Shown in pieces: positions 8,556-17,852 of a DNA stretch of 64,000 nt (its first letter is position 1; each line of letters begins with the position of its first letter). This DNA is from Paenibacillus mellifer (GTDB lineage: Bacteria > Bacillota > Bacilli > Paenibacillales > Paenibacillaceae): assembly GCF_023195895.1 (NCBI RefSeq), contig NZ_JALPRK010000027.1, positions 1 to 64,000 on the forward strand. Direction: 5' to 3'. A program made the position numbers and the translations under genes. Below the pieces are notes generated by a model that was given only the letters and a program-made list of their open reading frames with translations, was not told where the DNA came from and did no database searches.

Positions 8556-9072
8556 AATACAATTCACCTCCGACATCCATATGGCGGCGCAGTTGCTTCA
8601 ACCCCTGATGCAGCCAGGTCTTGACGGTCCCCTCCGGACAGTCCAGCACCCGGGCAATCTCCGCCAGGGTCATATCTTGGTAATACTTCAGCGTCAACAC
8701 ATGGCGGTATTTCGGCTTAAGCCGATCCAGCGCCGTATCCAGATCCATTTTGAAGACGCTGACCATTTCCCCTGTAGGCTGCACCGTCTCGGCAACGTAC
8801 GGAAGAACCCGTTTCCGCCGTTTGAGTTCATCGATGCAGCAGTTAATCAGAATCCGGATCAGCCAGGGAACGAAGGCTTCGGGATCTTGTAAAAGTCGGC
8901 ATTTGATCCAAGCCTTGCACACCGTTTCCTGAATGGCCTCCAGGGCGTCCGACTCGTTGCGCAGATAGCTGTAAGCAATGCCGTAGAGTTTACGCCGATG
9001 GTTGGATATCAACTGATAAAAGGCTTGTTCGTCTCCGCTGCAGGCAGCGGCAGCCCATTCTCTCTCTTTCAA
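8548..9072 (-). CDS. ECF-type RNA polymerase sigma factor
   Basis: A 174-residue sigma-70 family protein of the extracytoplasmic function group. Region 2 is seen in NESDALEAIQETVCKAW, and region 4 in MTLAEIARVLDCPEGTVKTW. A TTG start at 9072 is preferred because GGAAGGAG lies just upstream; the frame stays open to an ATG at 9135, giving a non-conserved leader. The anti-sigma candidate follows with an overlap. The divergent acyltransferase carries an ECF-type promoter (9217-9241), a likely target. I found no convincing ECF promoter in front of the sigma gene itself. Confidence 0.9.
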   Translation of the reverse strand: MKEREWAAAACSGDEQAFYQLISNHRRKLYGIAYSYLRNESDALEAIQETVCKAWIKCRLLQDPEAFVPWLIRILINCCIDELKRRKRVLPYVAETVQPTGEMVSVFKMDLDTALDRLKPKYRHVLTLKYYQDMTLAEIARVLDCPEGTVKTWLHQGLKQLRRHMDVGGELYYG

Positions 9073-9171
9073 ATTGGGCTCCTTCCTTCCCGTGTGAAAT
9101 GCAGCGAACAGGGAGTACCGGCCGGTAACTTTCATTCCCTATGTTAAAGACCGCGAAGAAGGCCAAACGGT

Positions 9172-9199
9172 TTTACGATCCGCCAACTTCTGGTATAGT
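9172..9199 (+). promoter_or_regulatory. SigA-type promoter of the acyltransferase
   Basis: TTTACG (9172-9177), 16-bp spacer, TATAGT (9194-9199) preceded by TGG as in extended -10 elements. It lies upstream of the ECF-type promoter, giving a tandem arrangement. Confidence 0.55.
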
Positions 9200-9216
9200 G
9201 AAAAGAGCACTCGGTA

Positions 9217-9241
9217 GAAACTTTTCCCATAAACGGGCGTC
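9217..9241 (+). promoter_or_regulatory. ECF-sigma-type promoter of the acyltransferase
   Basis: GAAAC (9217-9221), a spacer of exactly 16 bp and CGTC (9238-9241) match the general Bacillus ECF promoter form AAC-N16-CGTC. It lies 49 bp before the acyltransferase start and next to a divergent ECF sigma gene. Confidence 0.7.
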
Positions 9242-9289
9242 TAGTACATAAATAAGGCTTCTTCTTAATTATGAATAGGGGTTGGTTGA

Positions 9290-10507
9290 GTGAGCAAGGT
9301 GGTCAAGGAGCGTTTGCCGCAGCTAGACATCTTTCGGGCGTTAGCCATCATCAGCGTGATCCAGGTGCATGCCTCATCGTTCGCAGCGGCGGAACAAGCG
9401 TTGAATTCACCGGTCTACTATTTTTATAATTGGATGAACATTTTCTTCAAAATCGGAACTCCGTCCTTCATCTTCCTAAGCAGTTTCGTGCTCTTCTATA
9501 ATTATTACGATCAGCCGATCAGCCGTAAGCTGGTCAGTAAGTTCTACAAGAAACGCCTTACCTATATTATTTTGCCATATGTATTGGTTTCCTGCTGTTA
9601 TTTCGTACTGGTAGCAATCTACCGTCACGACTTCATCAATAATTCCAAGCTGTACGAGTTGAAGTTGCTGGGGACGGCGCTGCTGACCGGCACGGCCTAC
9701 ACCCACCTCTATTTCGTATTTATCAGCATTCAGTTCTACCTGTTGTTCCCGCTCTTCTTGTGGTTATTTCAATCCTTTCGCAATCACCGCGTGTGGCTCG
9801 CCCTGATCCTCCCGTGTGGTCTGGCGCTGCAATGGGGGTTCGTGTTCTTGAACAAATACGAGCTGCAGCTGCCGAACAAAGCGAGCTACGCGATTTCTTA
9901 TATGGGTTACTACATGCTAGGCGCGATATTGGCGATCTACTTCGGCAAAGTGAAGGCCTGGCTCTCAACAGAATGGAAAGCGCTGCCGAAACTCCAAAAG
10001 GGATGGACGGCCGCCTTATGGATCGGTTGGCTGGTGATCGCTCTGATTCATGTCCAGCTCTGGTATTCGTTCCGTCAGGGCCTCAGCTCGCCGAACTCCC
10101 TTTGGTTTGAGCTGTTATGGAATGTGCATTCCTTATTTTCCGCGTTGGTGCTGATGAAGGCGGCCTTTTATATCCAGAGAAAAGGTTCAGGGTTTTGGAT
10201 TCGATCGCTGACCCGACTGGGTGAGCTCTCCTTTGGTATCTATTTGTTTCATCCGTTTATTCTGCTCGTTTATCGGCTCTTCTGGAGTGAACAAAGGCTG
10301 CCCGGCGCTTCACTAGGCTATCTGCTCTACATCGTGGTTGGCTCCTTGGGGGCGTTGTTCCTCTCCTGGGGATTCGTGCAATTCAGCTTCCGGCGACTGC
10401 CGTTCGCCGCGTGGTTTCTCGGGAATGTACCGGCGTCTTTACGCAAAAATAAAACGTCCAGGCGGCGGGAAAGCGGGCAAAGCTCATCCGTTGGCGCTAA
10501 TATGTAA
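9290..10507 (+). CDS. Acyltransferase family 3 membrane protein
   Basis: A 405-residue integral membrane protein with about ten hydrophobic segments. It begins with the family hallmark LPQLDIFRALAIISVIQVHASSF, where the Arg-Ala-Leu-Ala and His motif typifies acyltransferase-3 proteins that O-acetylate peptidoglycan, teichoic acids or exopolysaccharides. GELSFGIYLFHPFILL near the C terminus is also typical. Unlike OatA, there is no extra SGNH domain. The GTG start has only a weak upstream GGGG site. The ECF-type promoter implies induction by envelope stress; in Bacillus SigV controls oatA, a parallel case. The exact substrate cannot be read from the sequence. Confidence 0.85.
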   Translation: MSKVVKERLPQLDIFRALAIISVIQVHASSFAAAEQALNSPVYYFYNWMNIFFKIGTPSFIFLSSFVLFYNYYDQPISRKLVSKFYKKRLTYIILPYVLVSCCYFVLVAIYRHDFINNSKLYELKLLGTALLTGTAYTHLYFVFISIQFYLLFPLFLWLFQSFRNHRVWLALILPCGLALQWGFVFLNKYELQLPNKASYAISYMGYYMLGAILAIYFGKVKAWLSTEWKALPKLQKGWTAALWIGWLVIALIHVQLWYSFRQGLSSPNSLWFELLWNVHSLFSALVLMKAAFYIQRKGSGFWIRSLTRLGELSFGIYLFHPFILLVYRLFWSEQRLPGASLGYLLYIVVGSLGALFLSWGFVQFSFRRLPFAAWFLGNVPASLRKNKTSRRRESGQSSSVGANM

Positions 10508-10522
10508 CGAACGTGTAAATCA

Positions 10523-10561
10523 AAGCCGGTCTGGTCTACCAGGCCGGTTTGTTGTATTTTT
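10523..10561 (+). terminator. Terminator after the acyltransferase gene
   Basis: AAGCCGGTCTGG pairs with CCAGGCCGGTTT across loop TCTA, with one G-U pair, followed by a T-rich tail. Confidence 0.75.
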
Positions 10562-10633
10562 CGGCGGAATGCAAGGGTTTTGGCTCTCGCTTGGGGAATA
10601 CTTTAGGGAGGATGATAGAGAGGGAAGTAGCAA

Positions 10634-10663
10634 TTGACGGTCCGAAAGGAAATATGATAAAAT
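10634..10663 (+). promoter_or_regulatory. Promoter of the histidine operon (distal)
   Basis: TTGACG (10634-10639), 18-bp spacer, TAAAAT (10658-10663) with an upstream TGA giving an extended -10. No T-box or attenuator is visible in the short leader. Confidence 0.6.
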
Positions 10664-10679
10664 TGGGCTACTCTTTACT

Positions 10680-10708
10680 TTGGTAGTATGGTAGCACTTT
10701 AATATAAT
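10680..10708 (+). promoter_or_regulatory. Promoter of the histidine operon (proximal candidate)
   Basis: TTGGTA (10680-10685), 17-bp spacer, perfect TATAAT (10703-10708). If used, transcription starts near 10715, which would make the TTG at 10751 the first usable start of hisZ. Confidence 0.5.
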
Positions 10709-10750
10709 AAAGGATTCAATGTGAGAGAGAAGAACGGTGAGGTGAAACAC

Positions 10751-11950
10751 TTGTCGAAACCAAAAGGCTTTGAAAAACCAGCGGGTGTCCGCGACTATCT
10801 GCCTTTTGCCGTGGATAAACTGCGGGCCATTGAACGGAGTGTGCTGGATTGCATGGCTGGCTGGGGTTACCGGCAGATCATGACGCCAACGATGGAATAT
10901 TACGATACGGTTGGCGTAGCCAGTTCGACGTCGGATCAGAAGCTGTTTAAATTGTTGAATAATCGGGGCACCACGATGGTGCTTCGTTCCGATATGACGG
11001 CGCCGATCGCCCGGGTCGTCTCTTCTTTGCTCAAAGAAGAACCGTTGCCGCTCCGTTTGTCGTATCACGCCAATGTGTTCCGCGCCATCGAGGAAGAGGC
11101 GGGACGCGAGGCGGAGTTTTTCCAAACCGGGGTCGAATTGGTCGGAGATGATTCCCCGGATGCCGACGCCGAGGTGATCGCTTTGGCGGTCGCCTCATTG
11201 CAAGCCGCGGGCGTGAAGTCGTTTAAAATCGCCGTCGGGCATGTCGGCTTCCTGAACGGTCTGCTGGAAGATGCGGTTCCCGGTCGTGAGGAGATCCAAG
11301 AGGCGCTCAAAGACGGGCTGCTGCACCGCGATTACGTCGGTTACCGCGAGACATTGGCGGAGTTGACACTGTCGCCGCAGCAACGCGACGAGCTGGAGGG
11401 GATCCTCCGCCTGCGCGGGGGGAAAGAGATCTGCGGCCAAGCGCTGGAGCTGAGCGGGAACACGCTCGCCCAAACGTCGGTTCGGCATCTCAGCCAGCTA
11501 TGGGATGCGCTGGAGGACTTCGGCGTTGCCGAACACGTGATGATTGATCTGACAATGATCGGGGACTTTTCCTATTATACGGGCATGACGTTTGAAGGAT
11601 ATGCAGCGGAGCTGGGCTTCCCGGTATGCAGCGGCGGACGGTACGACAATTTGCTGCAGCAGTTCGGACGCCCTGCGCCGGCAACGGGCTTCTCGCTCAA
11701 GACGAATCGGATCCTGGACGGCGTAGGTGGCCTTGCAGGCGAACCGGAGCTGCCGGTCTTGCTTCAGTACGATGCGCCAAACCGGAAGCAAGCGTTCACC
11801 GAAGCGGAACGGCTGCGCGGAGAGGGTCGCAGCGTGCTGATGCGCCGCATCGAGGGTCCTGCGGATCTGCTAAGCGCACCGGAGTCCGCACGTAAGTCAG
11901 GGCCGCTGGGAGTATCCTACGGCGATATCCTGACGTTTGTAAGCTTTTGA
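10751..11950 (+). CDS. hisZ: ATP phosphoribosyltransferase regulatory subunit HisZ
   Basis: A 399-residue paralogue of histidyl-tRNA synthetase that lacks aminoacylation and instead activates the short HisG; the two form a hetero-octamer for the first step of histidine synthesis. Class II synthetase-like motifs are visible: [12 protein letters not shown] at the N terminus, [13 protein letters not shown], and [30 protein letters not shown] 10751 is preferred because GGTGAGGTG lies just upstream and the start matches relatives; GTG 10721 with AAAGGA six bases upstream is a real alternative. First gene of the his operon, followed by the short HisG that requires it. Confidence 0.93.
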   Translation: MSKPKGFEKPAGVRDYLPFAVDKLRAIERSVLDCMAGWGYRQIMTPTMEYYDTVGVASSTSDQKLFKLLNNRGTTMVLRSDMTAPIARVVSSLLKEEPLPLRLSYHANVFRAIEEEAGREAEFFQTGVELVGDDSPDADAEVIALAVASLQAAGVKSFKIAVGHVGFLNGLLEDAVPGREEIQEALKDGLLHRDYVGYRETLAELTLSPQQRDELEGILRLRGGKEICGQALELSGNTLAQTSVRHLSQLWDALEDFGVAEHVMIDLTMIGDFSYYTGMTFEGYAAELGFPVCSGGRYDNLLQQFGRPAPATGFSLKTNRILDGVGGLAGEPELPVLLQYDAPNRKQAFTEAERLRGEGRSVLMRRIEGPADLLSAPESARKSGPLGVSYGDILTFVSF

Positions 11951-11988
11951 CTCAAGGCATGATGTTGCCTGCAAGGAGGTCGCAATCA

Positions 11989-12633
11989 TTGAAACAGATC
12001 ATCAAAGTCGCCATGCCCAAGGGGCGTATTTATAAGAAAGCCTCCGCCTTGTTCCGTGAGGCGGGCATCCAGATTCCGGACGATGTGGACGAAACCCGCA
12101 AGCTGGTCATTCCCCTTCCGGACATCGGGATGGAGTTTATTCTGGCGAAGCCCGTTGACGTGCCGACCTACGTGGAATACGGGGTAGCCGATATCGGCAT
12201 CGTCGGCAAGGATGTGCTGATGGAGGAGAATCGCGATGTTTACGAGCTGCTTGATCTCGGCATCGCGCGTTGCCGCATGTCGGTCATCGCGCTGCCGGAT
12301 TGGAAACCGGGAATTCAGCAACGGGTCGCAACGAAATATCCGAACGTGGCATCGCAATTTTTCCGTGAGCATGGGCAGCAGGTTGAAGTGATCAAGCTAA
12401 ACGGATCGATTGAGCTGGCGCCGCTGATCGGCCTCGCCGATCGGATCGTCGATATGGTTGAAACCGGGCAGACGCTCAAAGAGAACGGGTTGGTCGAGAT
12501 GGAGAAGATCTTTGATATCACCAGCCGCTTGGTTGCCAATCGCGTCAGTTACCGGATGAAGAACGCCGAGATCCAAGCCGTATGCGATGCGCTGAGTAAG
12601 GTGATTCGGCGGGATGAAGTGAAGCAGGCTTAG
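11989..12633 (+). CDS. hisG: ATP phosphoribosyltransferase catalytic subunit, short form
   Basis: Joins ATP and PRPP to make phosphoribosyl-ATP, the committed step of histidine synthesis. At 214 residues it is the short HisG_S type without the C-terminal regulatory domain, so it depends on HisZ encoded just upstream. Visible motifs are the N-terminal [19 protein letters not shown], and the PRPP loop in [18 protein letters not shown] 11989 has AAGGAGG nine bases upstream; the frame is open to 11947, but that start overlaps hisZ and has no ribosome binding site. Confidence 0.96.
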   Translation: MKQIIKVAMPKGRIYKKASALFREAGIQIPDDVDETRKLVIPLPDIGMEFILAKPVDVPTYVEYGVADIGIVGKDVLMEENRDVYELLDLGIARCRMSVIALPDWKPGIQQRVATKYPNVASQFFREHGQQVEVIKLNGSIELAPLIGLADRIVDMVETGQTLKENGLVEMEKIFDITSRLVANRVSYRMKNAEIQAVCDALSKVIRRDEVKQA

Positions 12634-12709
12634 AGAGCGGCGCAGCTAAGAACGAGTAGGAAAAGGGAATCGATAGAGCCATATAAGAAAGAAAGCAGGG
12701 GGATGCCGG

Positions 12710-14017
12710 ATGATGAAACTGGTATCGGCACAGGATTTTGATTTGCGGCGGGAAGTCGAGTACGGATCGCCGGAACAGAACGAAGCGGTAAAGGAGATCG
12801 TCCAAGCGATCAAAATGGAAGGCGATACGGCATTACTTCGTTACACGGAGAAGTTTGACGGCATGAAGCTGGAAGCGTCCGGGCTGCGCGTAACGAAGGA
12901 AGAGTTGCAAGCGGCGTATGACGTGGTGGAGCCGTCGTTCGTAACGGCGATTCAGGCGGCTGCTGCGAATATTCGAGCGTTTCACACCCGGCAGAAACGC
13001 AACTCCTGGATGGATTTGCAGCCGGACGGGAGCTTGCTCGGACAGATCATCCGGCCGCTGAAGCGCGTCGGGGTATACGTTCCCGGCGGGAAGGCGGCTT
13101 ATCCTTCCTCCGTGCTGATGAACGTCATCCCCGCACAAGTAGCGGGCGTGCCGGAGATCGTGATGGTAACGCCGCCGGCCACGGGCGGCAGAGCCGGGAT
13201 CGACCCGTACATTCTCGTGGCCGCGGCGGAAGCCGGCGTGCACGAAATCTATCGGGTCGGCGGGGCCCAAGCGATTGCCGCGCTCGCGTACGGCACGGAC
13301 ACGATCCGGCCCGTTGATAAAATCTGCGGGCCGGGGAACATCTACGTCGCGTTGGCGAAACGCGAAGTATACGGCGTCGTCGATATCGACAGTATCGCCG
13401 GTCCTAGTGAAATCGCCGTGCTGGCCGACGACAGCGCCAATCCCGCCTATGTGGCGGCGGATTTGCTGTCCCAGGCCGAACACGACGAGATGGCGTCGGC
13501 GATCCTCGTGACGCCGTCGGAGGCGTTTGCGAAGGCGTGCCAGGCCGAGGTGGAGCGGCAGCTGGCCGCGCTGCCGCGGAAGGCGATCGCCGGAGCTTCG
13601 ATCGAGCGTTACGGCGCGATCATTCTCGTCGATTCGGTGGAAGCCGGGATCGACGTGGTTAATCAGCTAGCGCCGGAGCATTTTGAGCTGATCGTGGAGA
13701 ATCCGATGGGCTATCTGGGGCGGGTGGAGAACGCCGGAGCGATCTTCCTCGGGCCGTACAGCTCGGAGCCGGTTGGCGATTATTTTGCAGGGCCGAATCA
13801 TATTATTCCGACCAACGGAACGGCGCGGTTCTCGTCGCCGGTGGATGTGGACGATTTTATCAAGAAATCCAGTGTGATTTACTATAGCAAGGATGCGCTG
13901 CTGGAGAACGGGGCGACGATTATGGAGCTGGCGCGTCGGGAAGGCCTGGAAGGCCATGCCCGGGCGATTGAAGTCCGGCTGCAACAGGAAGGAAAGGCGG
14001 GGAACGAACATGGCTAA
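12710..14017 (+). CDS. hisD: Histidinol dehydrogenase
   Basis: A 435-residue zinc enzyme that oxidises histidinol to histidine with two NAD in the last two steps of the pathway. The signature [15 protein letters not shown], the zinc-site region [11 protein letters not shown] and the catalytic Glu-His pair in [12 protein letters not shown] are visible, and length is as expected. Two adjacent ATG codons (12710 and 12713) could start it; GGGGGATGCC lies upstream. The end overlaps hisB by 8 bases. Confidence 0.97.
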   Translation: MMKLVSAQDFDLRREVEYGSPEQNEAVKEIVQAIKMEGDTALLRYTEKFDGMKLEASGLRVTKEELQAAYDVVEPSFVTAIQAAAANIRAFHTRQKRNSWMDLQPDGSLLGQIIRPLKRVGVYVPGGKAAYPSSVLMNVIPAQVAGVPEIVMVTPPATGGRAGIDPYILVAAAEAGVHEIYRVGGAQAIAALAYGTDTIRPVDKICGPGNIYVALAKREVYGVVDIDSIAGPSEIAVLADDSANPAYVAADLLSQAEHDEMASAILVTPSEAFAKACQAEVERQLAALPRKAIAGASIERYGAIILVDSVEAGIDVVNQLAPEHFELIVENPMGYLGRVENAGAIFLGPYSSEPVGDYFAGPNHIIPTNGTARFSSPVDVDDFIKKSSVIYYSKDALLENGATIMELARREGLEGHARAIEVRLQQEGKAGNEHG

Positions 14018-14624
14018 TTTGAATAACGGGGGAACGGCGGCTCGCCAATCGAGCGTCAGCCGCAAGACGAACGAGACCGACATCCAGTTGACCTTCGCGG
14101 TGGACGGGAGCGGGAACGCTCAGCTGGAGACGGATGTTCCTTTTTTGAACCATATGCTCGATTTGTTCACCAAGCACGGACATTTTGATTTATCGGTCCA
14201 AGCGCGCGGCGATATTGAGATCGACGACCATCACACGGTGGAGGATATCGGCATTTGCTTGGGTCAGGTGATCCGGGAGGCGCTGGGCGACAAAAAAGGG
14301 ATCAAACGTTATTCGAGCGTGTTTATCCCAATGGATGAGGCGTTGGCTCAAGTGGTGATCGACGTCAGCAATCGACCGCATTTCGAATATCGCGCGGAGT
14401 ATCCTTCGGATCGGGTTGGCAGCTTCGACGTGCAGTTGGTCCATGAGTTTCTGTGGAAGCTGGCGCTGGAAGCCCGCATCACGTTGCACGTGATCGTGCA
14501 TTACGGCCAGAACACGCATCACATGATTGAGGCGGTATTCAAAGCGCTCGGGCGGGCGCTCGATGAGGCGACGAGCATCGATCCGCGTGTCAGCGGGGTC
14601 CCGTCAACGAAGGGAGTGCTATAA
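14010..14624 (+). CDS. hisB: Imidazoleglycerol-phosphate dehydratase
   Basis: A 204-residue manganese enzyme that dehydrates imidazoleglycerol phosphate to imidazole acetol phosphate. The metal-binding motifs [10 protein letters not shown] and [12 protein letters not shown] are present, as is [17 protein letters not shown]. It lacks the phosphatase domain found fused in E. coli, consistent with a separate HisJ here. ATG 14010 overlaps the hisD stop; the open frame upstream of it lies inside hisD and is a shadow. Confidence 0.97.
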   Translation: MANLNNGGTAARQSSVSRKTNETDIQLTFAVDGSGNAQLETDVPFLNHMLDLFTKHGHFDLSVQARGDIEIDDHHTVEDIGICLGQVIREALGDKKGIKRYSSVFIPMDEALAQVVIDVSNRPHFEYRAEYPSDRVGSFDVQLVHEFLWKLALEARITLHVIVHYGQNTHHMIEAVFKALGRALDEATSIDPRVSGVPSTKGVL

Positions 14625-14628
14625 CGCG

Positions 14629-15261
14629 ATGAACATCGCCATCGTCGATTACGGGATGGGCAACCTGCATAGCGTCAGCAAGGCAGTGGAGCGCCTCGGC
14701 TACGAAGGCCGCGTCACGGCGGATGAGGCGCAAATCCTGGCGGCGGACGGCGTGCTGCTGCCGGGCGTCGGAGCTTTCGGCGACGCGATGGAGCATCTGC
14801 GCGCGTCGGGATTGGACGCCGTGGTTCGGAAGGCGGCCGATCAAGGTGTGCCGCTGCTCGGCATCTGCCTCGGGATGCAACTGCTCTTCGGCGAAAGCGA
14901 AGAGCATGGGCGGAACGAGGGACTCGGCTTGCTGCCGGGCCGAGCGGTGCGGTTTGCGGGCACCGAAGGGTACAAGGTGCCGCATATGGGCTGGAATCGG
15001 CTGGCGTTCCGGCAGCCGAAGAACCCGCTGCTCGCAGGGCTGGAAGAGGGACATGTCTACTTCGTCCACTCTTATCATGTGTTAGCCGAGCAGCCGGAGG
15101 ATGTGCTGGCCGTGACGGACTACGGCCATCCGGTGACCGCCATCGTCGGCCGCGGTAACGTGTTCGGGATGCAATTCCATCCCGAGAAGAGCGGCGAGCT
15201 GGGCATGGCGCTGCTGCGCAATTTCTTGAAGCTGGTGGAGCGTCGGCAGGTGGAAGCATAG
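14629..15261 (+). CDS. hisH: Imidazole glycerol phosphate synthase, glutaminase subunit
   Basis: A 210-residue class I glutamine amidotransferase that feeds ammonia to HisF. The nucleophile C80 lies in LLGICLGMQLLF, and the His-Glu pair in GMQFHPEKSG. ATG 14629 follows the hisB stop by 4 bases and begins with the conserved MNIAIVDYGMGNLHS. The gene for its next operon partner, hisA, is separated by an unusual 330-bp repeat region. Confidence 0.97.
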   Translation: MNIAIVDYGMGNLHSVSKAVERLGYEGRVTADEAQILAADGVLLPGVGAFGDAMEHLRASGLDAVVRKAADQGVPLLGICLGMQLLFGESEEHGRNEGLGLLPGRAVRFAGTEGYKVPHMGWNRLAFRQPKNPLLAGLEEGHVYFVHSYHVLAEQPEDVLAVTDYGHPVTAIVGRGNVFGMQFHPEKSGELGMALLRNFLKLVERRQVEA

Positions 15262-15295
15262 ATTCGCTTATTTTCGCATCCGTTCCGATTTGATA

Positions 15296-15535
15296 TTTAG
15301 CGGTAATTTATGGCCTTATTTTAAGGATAAGCTGATTCGGCGGATGATTAGCGGTAAAAAGTGGCGCTATTATAGGGCATGTCGCGCTAAAACTGGTGAT
15401 TTGGCTGAAATAACGCCATATATTCCCGTTATTTGGCCCGAATCATACGAATGCGTTGAAATAACGCCATATATTCCCGTTATTTGGCCCGAATCATACG
15501 AATGCGTTGAAATAACGCCATAAATTACCGTTATT
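15296..15535. repeat. Repeat array inside the his operon (family D)
   Basis: Five 25-bp units between hisH and hisA. Units at 15296 and 15347 are in one orientation; units at 15409, 15460 and 15511 in the other. Spacing is 51 bp within each set, and the gap between sets (15372-15408) is 37 bp. Forward units are hairpin-forming, AATAACG-N11-CGTTATT. Two spacers (15434-15459 and 15485-15510) are identical, so 15407-15508 is a perfect tandem duplication. The 37-bp centre, the 25-bp unit length and the shared TAACGC and TTATT positions tie it to elements A to C. No gene is present in this 330-bp gap. Confidence 0.85.
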
Positions 15536-15591
15536 ATTCTACGGGATATTCAAAGGAACTGGACCATGTACGGCGGGAGGTAGGATTATTC

Positions 15592-16332
15592 ATGTCATCT
15601 TTTATTATTTATCCGGCGATCGATATTCGCGGCGGGCAATGCGTACGTCTGGTCCAGGGGGACTACGATCGCGAGACGGTGTATAACGCTAATCCGGTAG
15701 AAGTGGCCCGTTCTTGGGAAGCGCAAGGCGGGTCGTTTATTCATTTGGTCGATTTGGACGGCGCCAAGGCTGGGCATCCGGTCAACGATGAGTTGATCGG
15801 CGAAATTGCCCGCAGCGTACAGGTGCCGGTGCAGGTCGGCGGCGGGCTTCGCACGCTGGACGACGTTCAGCGGCTGCTGGCGCTGGGCGTAAGCCGGGTC
15901 ATTCTCGGCACTGCGGCGATCGAAGACCGTGCGTTTACCGAAGCGGTGCTCGGCACCTACGGCGATCAGGTTGCCATCGGCATCGATGCTCGGAATGGCT
16001 ATGTCGCTACACGCGGCTGGTTGGAAACGTCGGAGGTTCAAGCCGAAGAGCTGGCGAAGGATTTGGCCGCCAAAGGGGCGGAGACGTTTATCTTCACGGA
16101 TATTTCCCGCGATGGGATGATGCAAGGGCCTAACGTGGAAGCAATTCTGTCGCTGGCTCAGGCCTCCGGCAAGACCGTGATCGCCTCTGGCGGGGTGACG
16201 GTACAGGACGATTTGCTGCGACTCGCAGCACACGCGGATCAAGGCATAGGCGGAGCCATCGTCGGTAAAGCGTTATATACCGGAAACATTGATTTGGCCC
16301 AAGCGATCGCGGCAATCGGGGCTTTAAAGTAG
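15592..16332 (+). CDS. hisA: ProFAR isomerase HisA
   Basis: A 246-residue (beta-alpha)8 enzyme that converts ProFAR to PRFAR by an Amadori rearrangement. The catalytic aspartates sit in PAIDIRGGQCVRL and FTDISRDGMMQGPN, with phosphate-binding glycines in VQVGGGLR and IASGGV. GGGAGGTAGG precedes the ATG. It follows the intergenic repeat array, so read-through of that array is needed if the operon has one promoter. Confidence 0.97.
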   Translation: MSSFIIYPAIDIRGGQCVRLVQGDYDRETVYNANPVEVARSWEAQGGSFIHLVDLDGAKAGHPVNDELIGEIARSVQVPVQVGGGLRTLDDVQRLLALGVSRVILGTAAIEDRAFTEAVLGTYGDQVAIGIDARNGYVATRGWLETSEVQAEELAKDLAAKGAETFIFTDISRDGMMQGPNVEAILSLAQASGKTVIASGGVTVQDDLLRLAAHADQGIGGAIVGKALYTGNIDLAQAIAAIGALK

Positions 16333-16362
16333 TAACCTACAAAGAAAGGAAGTCGAACCAGC

Positions 16363-17121
16363 ATGCTCGCAAAGCGAATTATTCCCTGCCTGGACGTGAA
16401 GGACGGGCGGGTCGTCAAAGGCGTGAATTTTGTGAACCTGCGTGATGCCGGCGACCCCGTAGAGCTGGCGGCGTTGTATGACCGGGAGGGGGCGGATGAG
16501 CTCGTGTTCCTGGACATATCCGCGTCACACGAGGGGCGGGCCACGATGGTCGAGGTCGTGAAGCAAACCGCCGGCGAAATCGCTATTCCATTTACGGTTG
16601 GCGGCGGGATTTCCCAGGTAGAGGACATGAAGCGCCTGCTGCGCGCCGGAGCCGATAAGATCGGCATCAACACAGCGGCGGTCGTGAACCCCGGGTTGAT
16701 TTCGGACGGGGCGCGGCGCTTCGGCTCCCAGTGCATCGTGGTGGCGGTAGACGCCAAGTTTAACGCCGAGTGGGGCGAATGGGAAGTGTATACCCACGGC
16801 GGACGCAAGCCGACGGGGATCCGTGCGCTAGCTTGGGTGCAGGAAGCCGAGAAGCGGGGCGCCGGGGAAATTTTGTTGACGAGCATGGACGCAGACGGCA
16901 CCAAAGACGGATTCGATTTGCCGCTGACGAGCGCGGTGAGTCGATCGGTAGGGATTCCGGTCATCGCCTCCGGCGGGGCCGGGAAGGTGAACGATTTCTA
17001 TGAGGTATTTACCGAAGGACAGGCGGACGCGGCGCTGGCGGCGACGATTTTTCATTATAAAGAAATTGCGGTACCGGATTTGAAGCAAGAGCTGAAAGCC
17101 AAAGGGGTGGAAATACGATGA
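16363..17121 (+). CDS. hisF: Imidazole glycerol phosphate synthase, cyclase subunit
   Basis: A 252-residue (beta-alpha)8 enzyme that uses ammonia from HisH to form imidazoleglycerol phosphate and AICAR. Catalytic aspartates lie in [17 protein letters not shown] and [27 protein letters not shown] precedes the ATG, and the stop overlaps the next gene as ATGA. Confidence 0.97.
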   Translation: MLAKRIIPCLDVKDGRVVKGVNFVNLRDAGDPVELAALYDREGADELVFLDISASHEGRATMVEVVKQTAGEIAIPFTVGGGISQVEDMKRLLRAGADKIGINTAAVVNPGLISDGARRFGSQCIVVAVDAKFNAEWGEWEVYTHGGRKPTGIRALAWVQEAEKRGAGEILLTSMDADGTKDGFDLPLTSAVSRSVGIPVIASGGAGKVNDFYEVFTEGQADAALAATIFHYKEIAVPDLKQELKAKGVEIR

Positions 17122-17834
17122 CCATAGGAAATGAAAAACCGCTGCAATTATCGCTATCTGTAGAGGAACTGGAGCAAGCGGTGAAGTGGGATGCGTCCGG
17201 GCTGGTTCCGGCGATTGTGCAGGCTGCGAGCAGCAAAGAAGTGCTGATGCTGGCCTACATGAACCGCGAGTCGCTGCGCAAATCGGTGGAAACCGGGTTG
17301 ACCTGGTTCTGGAGCCGGTCGCGCACTGAGCTGTGGAACAAAGGGGCGACCTCCGGCAACACCCAGCGGATCACGGCCTTGAAATACGACTGTGACGGAG
17401 ACACACTATTGGTCGAGGTGATTGCGAGTGGGCCGGCTTGCCATACCGGGGAGCCAACTTGCTTCTATCGCACGGCAGCCGCGGCTGAGTCTGAGGTAGC
17501 GGCAACTTCAACTGGGGCAAGAGGTGGGTCCGATGAGCGCTTCAAGGTGCTCGCCGAGCTGGAGCAGCTGATTGCCGAGCGTTACGCGGAGCGTCCGGAA
17601 GGAGCGTATACGACGTATTTGTTCGAGAAAGGCCTCGATAAAATTCTCAAAAAGGTCGGCGAAGAAACCGCCGAGTCGATCATTGCGGCCAAAAACGGTG
17701 ATAACGCCGAGCTGCGCTACGAAGTGAGCGACCTGATCTATCATCTGTTGGTGCTGCTGCGCGAACGCAATCTGCCGCTCGATGATATCATGCAGGAGCT
17801 GGAGCGGCGTCATGAACGGCCGCGGCGCGACTAG
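17118..17834 (+). CDS. hisI: Bifunctional phosphoribosyl-AMP cyclohydrolase / phosphoribosyl-ATP pyrophosphatase
   Basis: A 238-residue HisI-HisE fusion for steps 2 and 3. The N-terminal cyclohydrolase shows [17 protein letters not shown] and metal cysteines in [11 protein letters not shown] and [10 protein letters not shown]. The C-terminal pyrophosphatase part shows [20 protein letters not shown] and [15 protein letters not shown] poorly conserved Ala/Ser/Thr-rich linker joins them near residues 122-140. The ATG overlaps the hisF stop by four bases. Confidence 0.97.
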   Translation: MTIGNEKPLQLSLSVEELEQAVKWDASGLVPAIVQAASSKEVLMLAYMNRESLRKSVETGLTWFWSRSRTELWNKGATSGNTQRITALKYDCDGDTLLVEVIASGPACHTGEPTCFYRTAAAAESEVAATSTGARGGSDERFKVLAELEQLIAERYAERPEGAYTTYLFEKGLDKILKKVGEETAESIIAAKNGDNAELRYEVSDLIYHLLVLLRERNLPLDDIMQELERRHERPRRD

Positions 17835-17852
17835 AGCGGGGGGCATAAACGG

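Noticed and set aside
9760..10110. ORF of 116 codons inside the acyltransferase gene
   Set aside because: It is a shifted-frame shadow of the membrane protein and lacks a ribosome binding site.
10640..10750. T-box or attenuator before the his operon
   Set aside because: The leader is short and shows neither the T-box sequence nor a terminator before hisZ.
10751..11950. Histidyl-tRNA synthetase
   Set aside because: The protein is synthetase-like but starts the his operon directly before a short HisG, which needs HisZ; length and context fit HisZ.
15290..15523. Plus-strand ORF of 77 codons with a repeated 17-residue block
   Set aside because: It is produced by the 51-bp repeats, whose length is a multiple of three. 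No ribosome binding site is present, and the sequence is explained as hairpin units.
15407..15539. CRISPR array
   Set aside because: The spacers between the repeated units are identical or nearly so, units change orientation in the wider array, and no cas gene is near.
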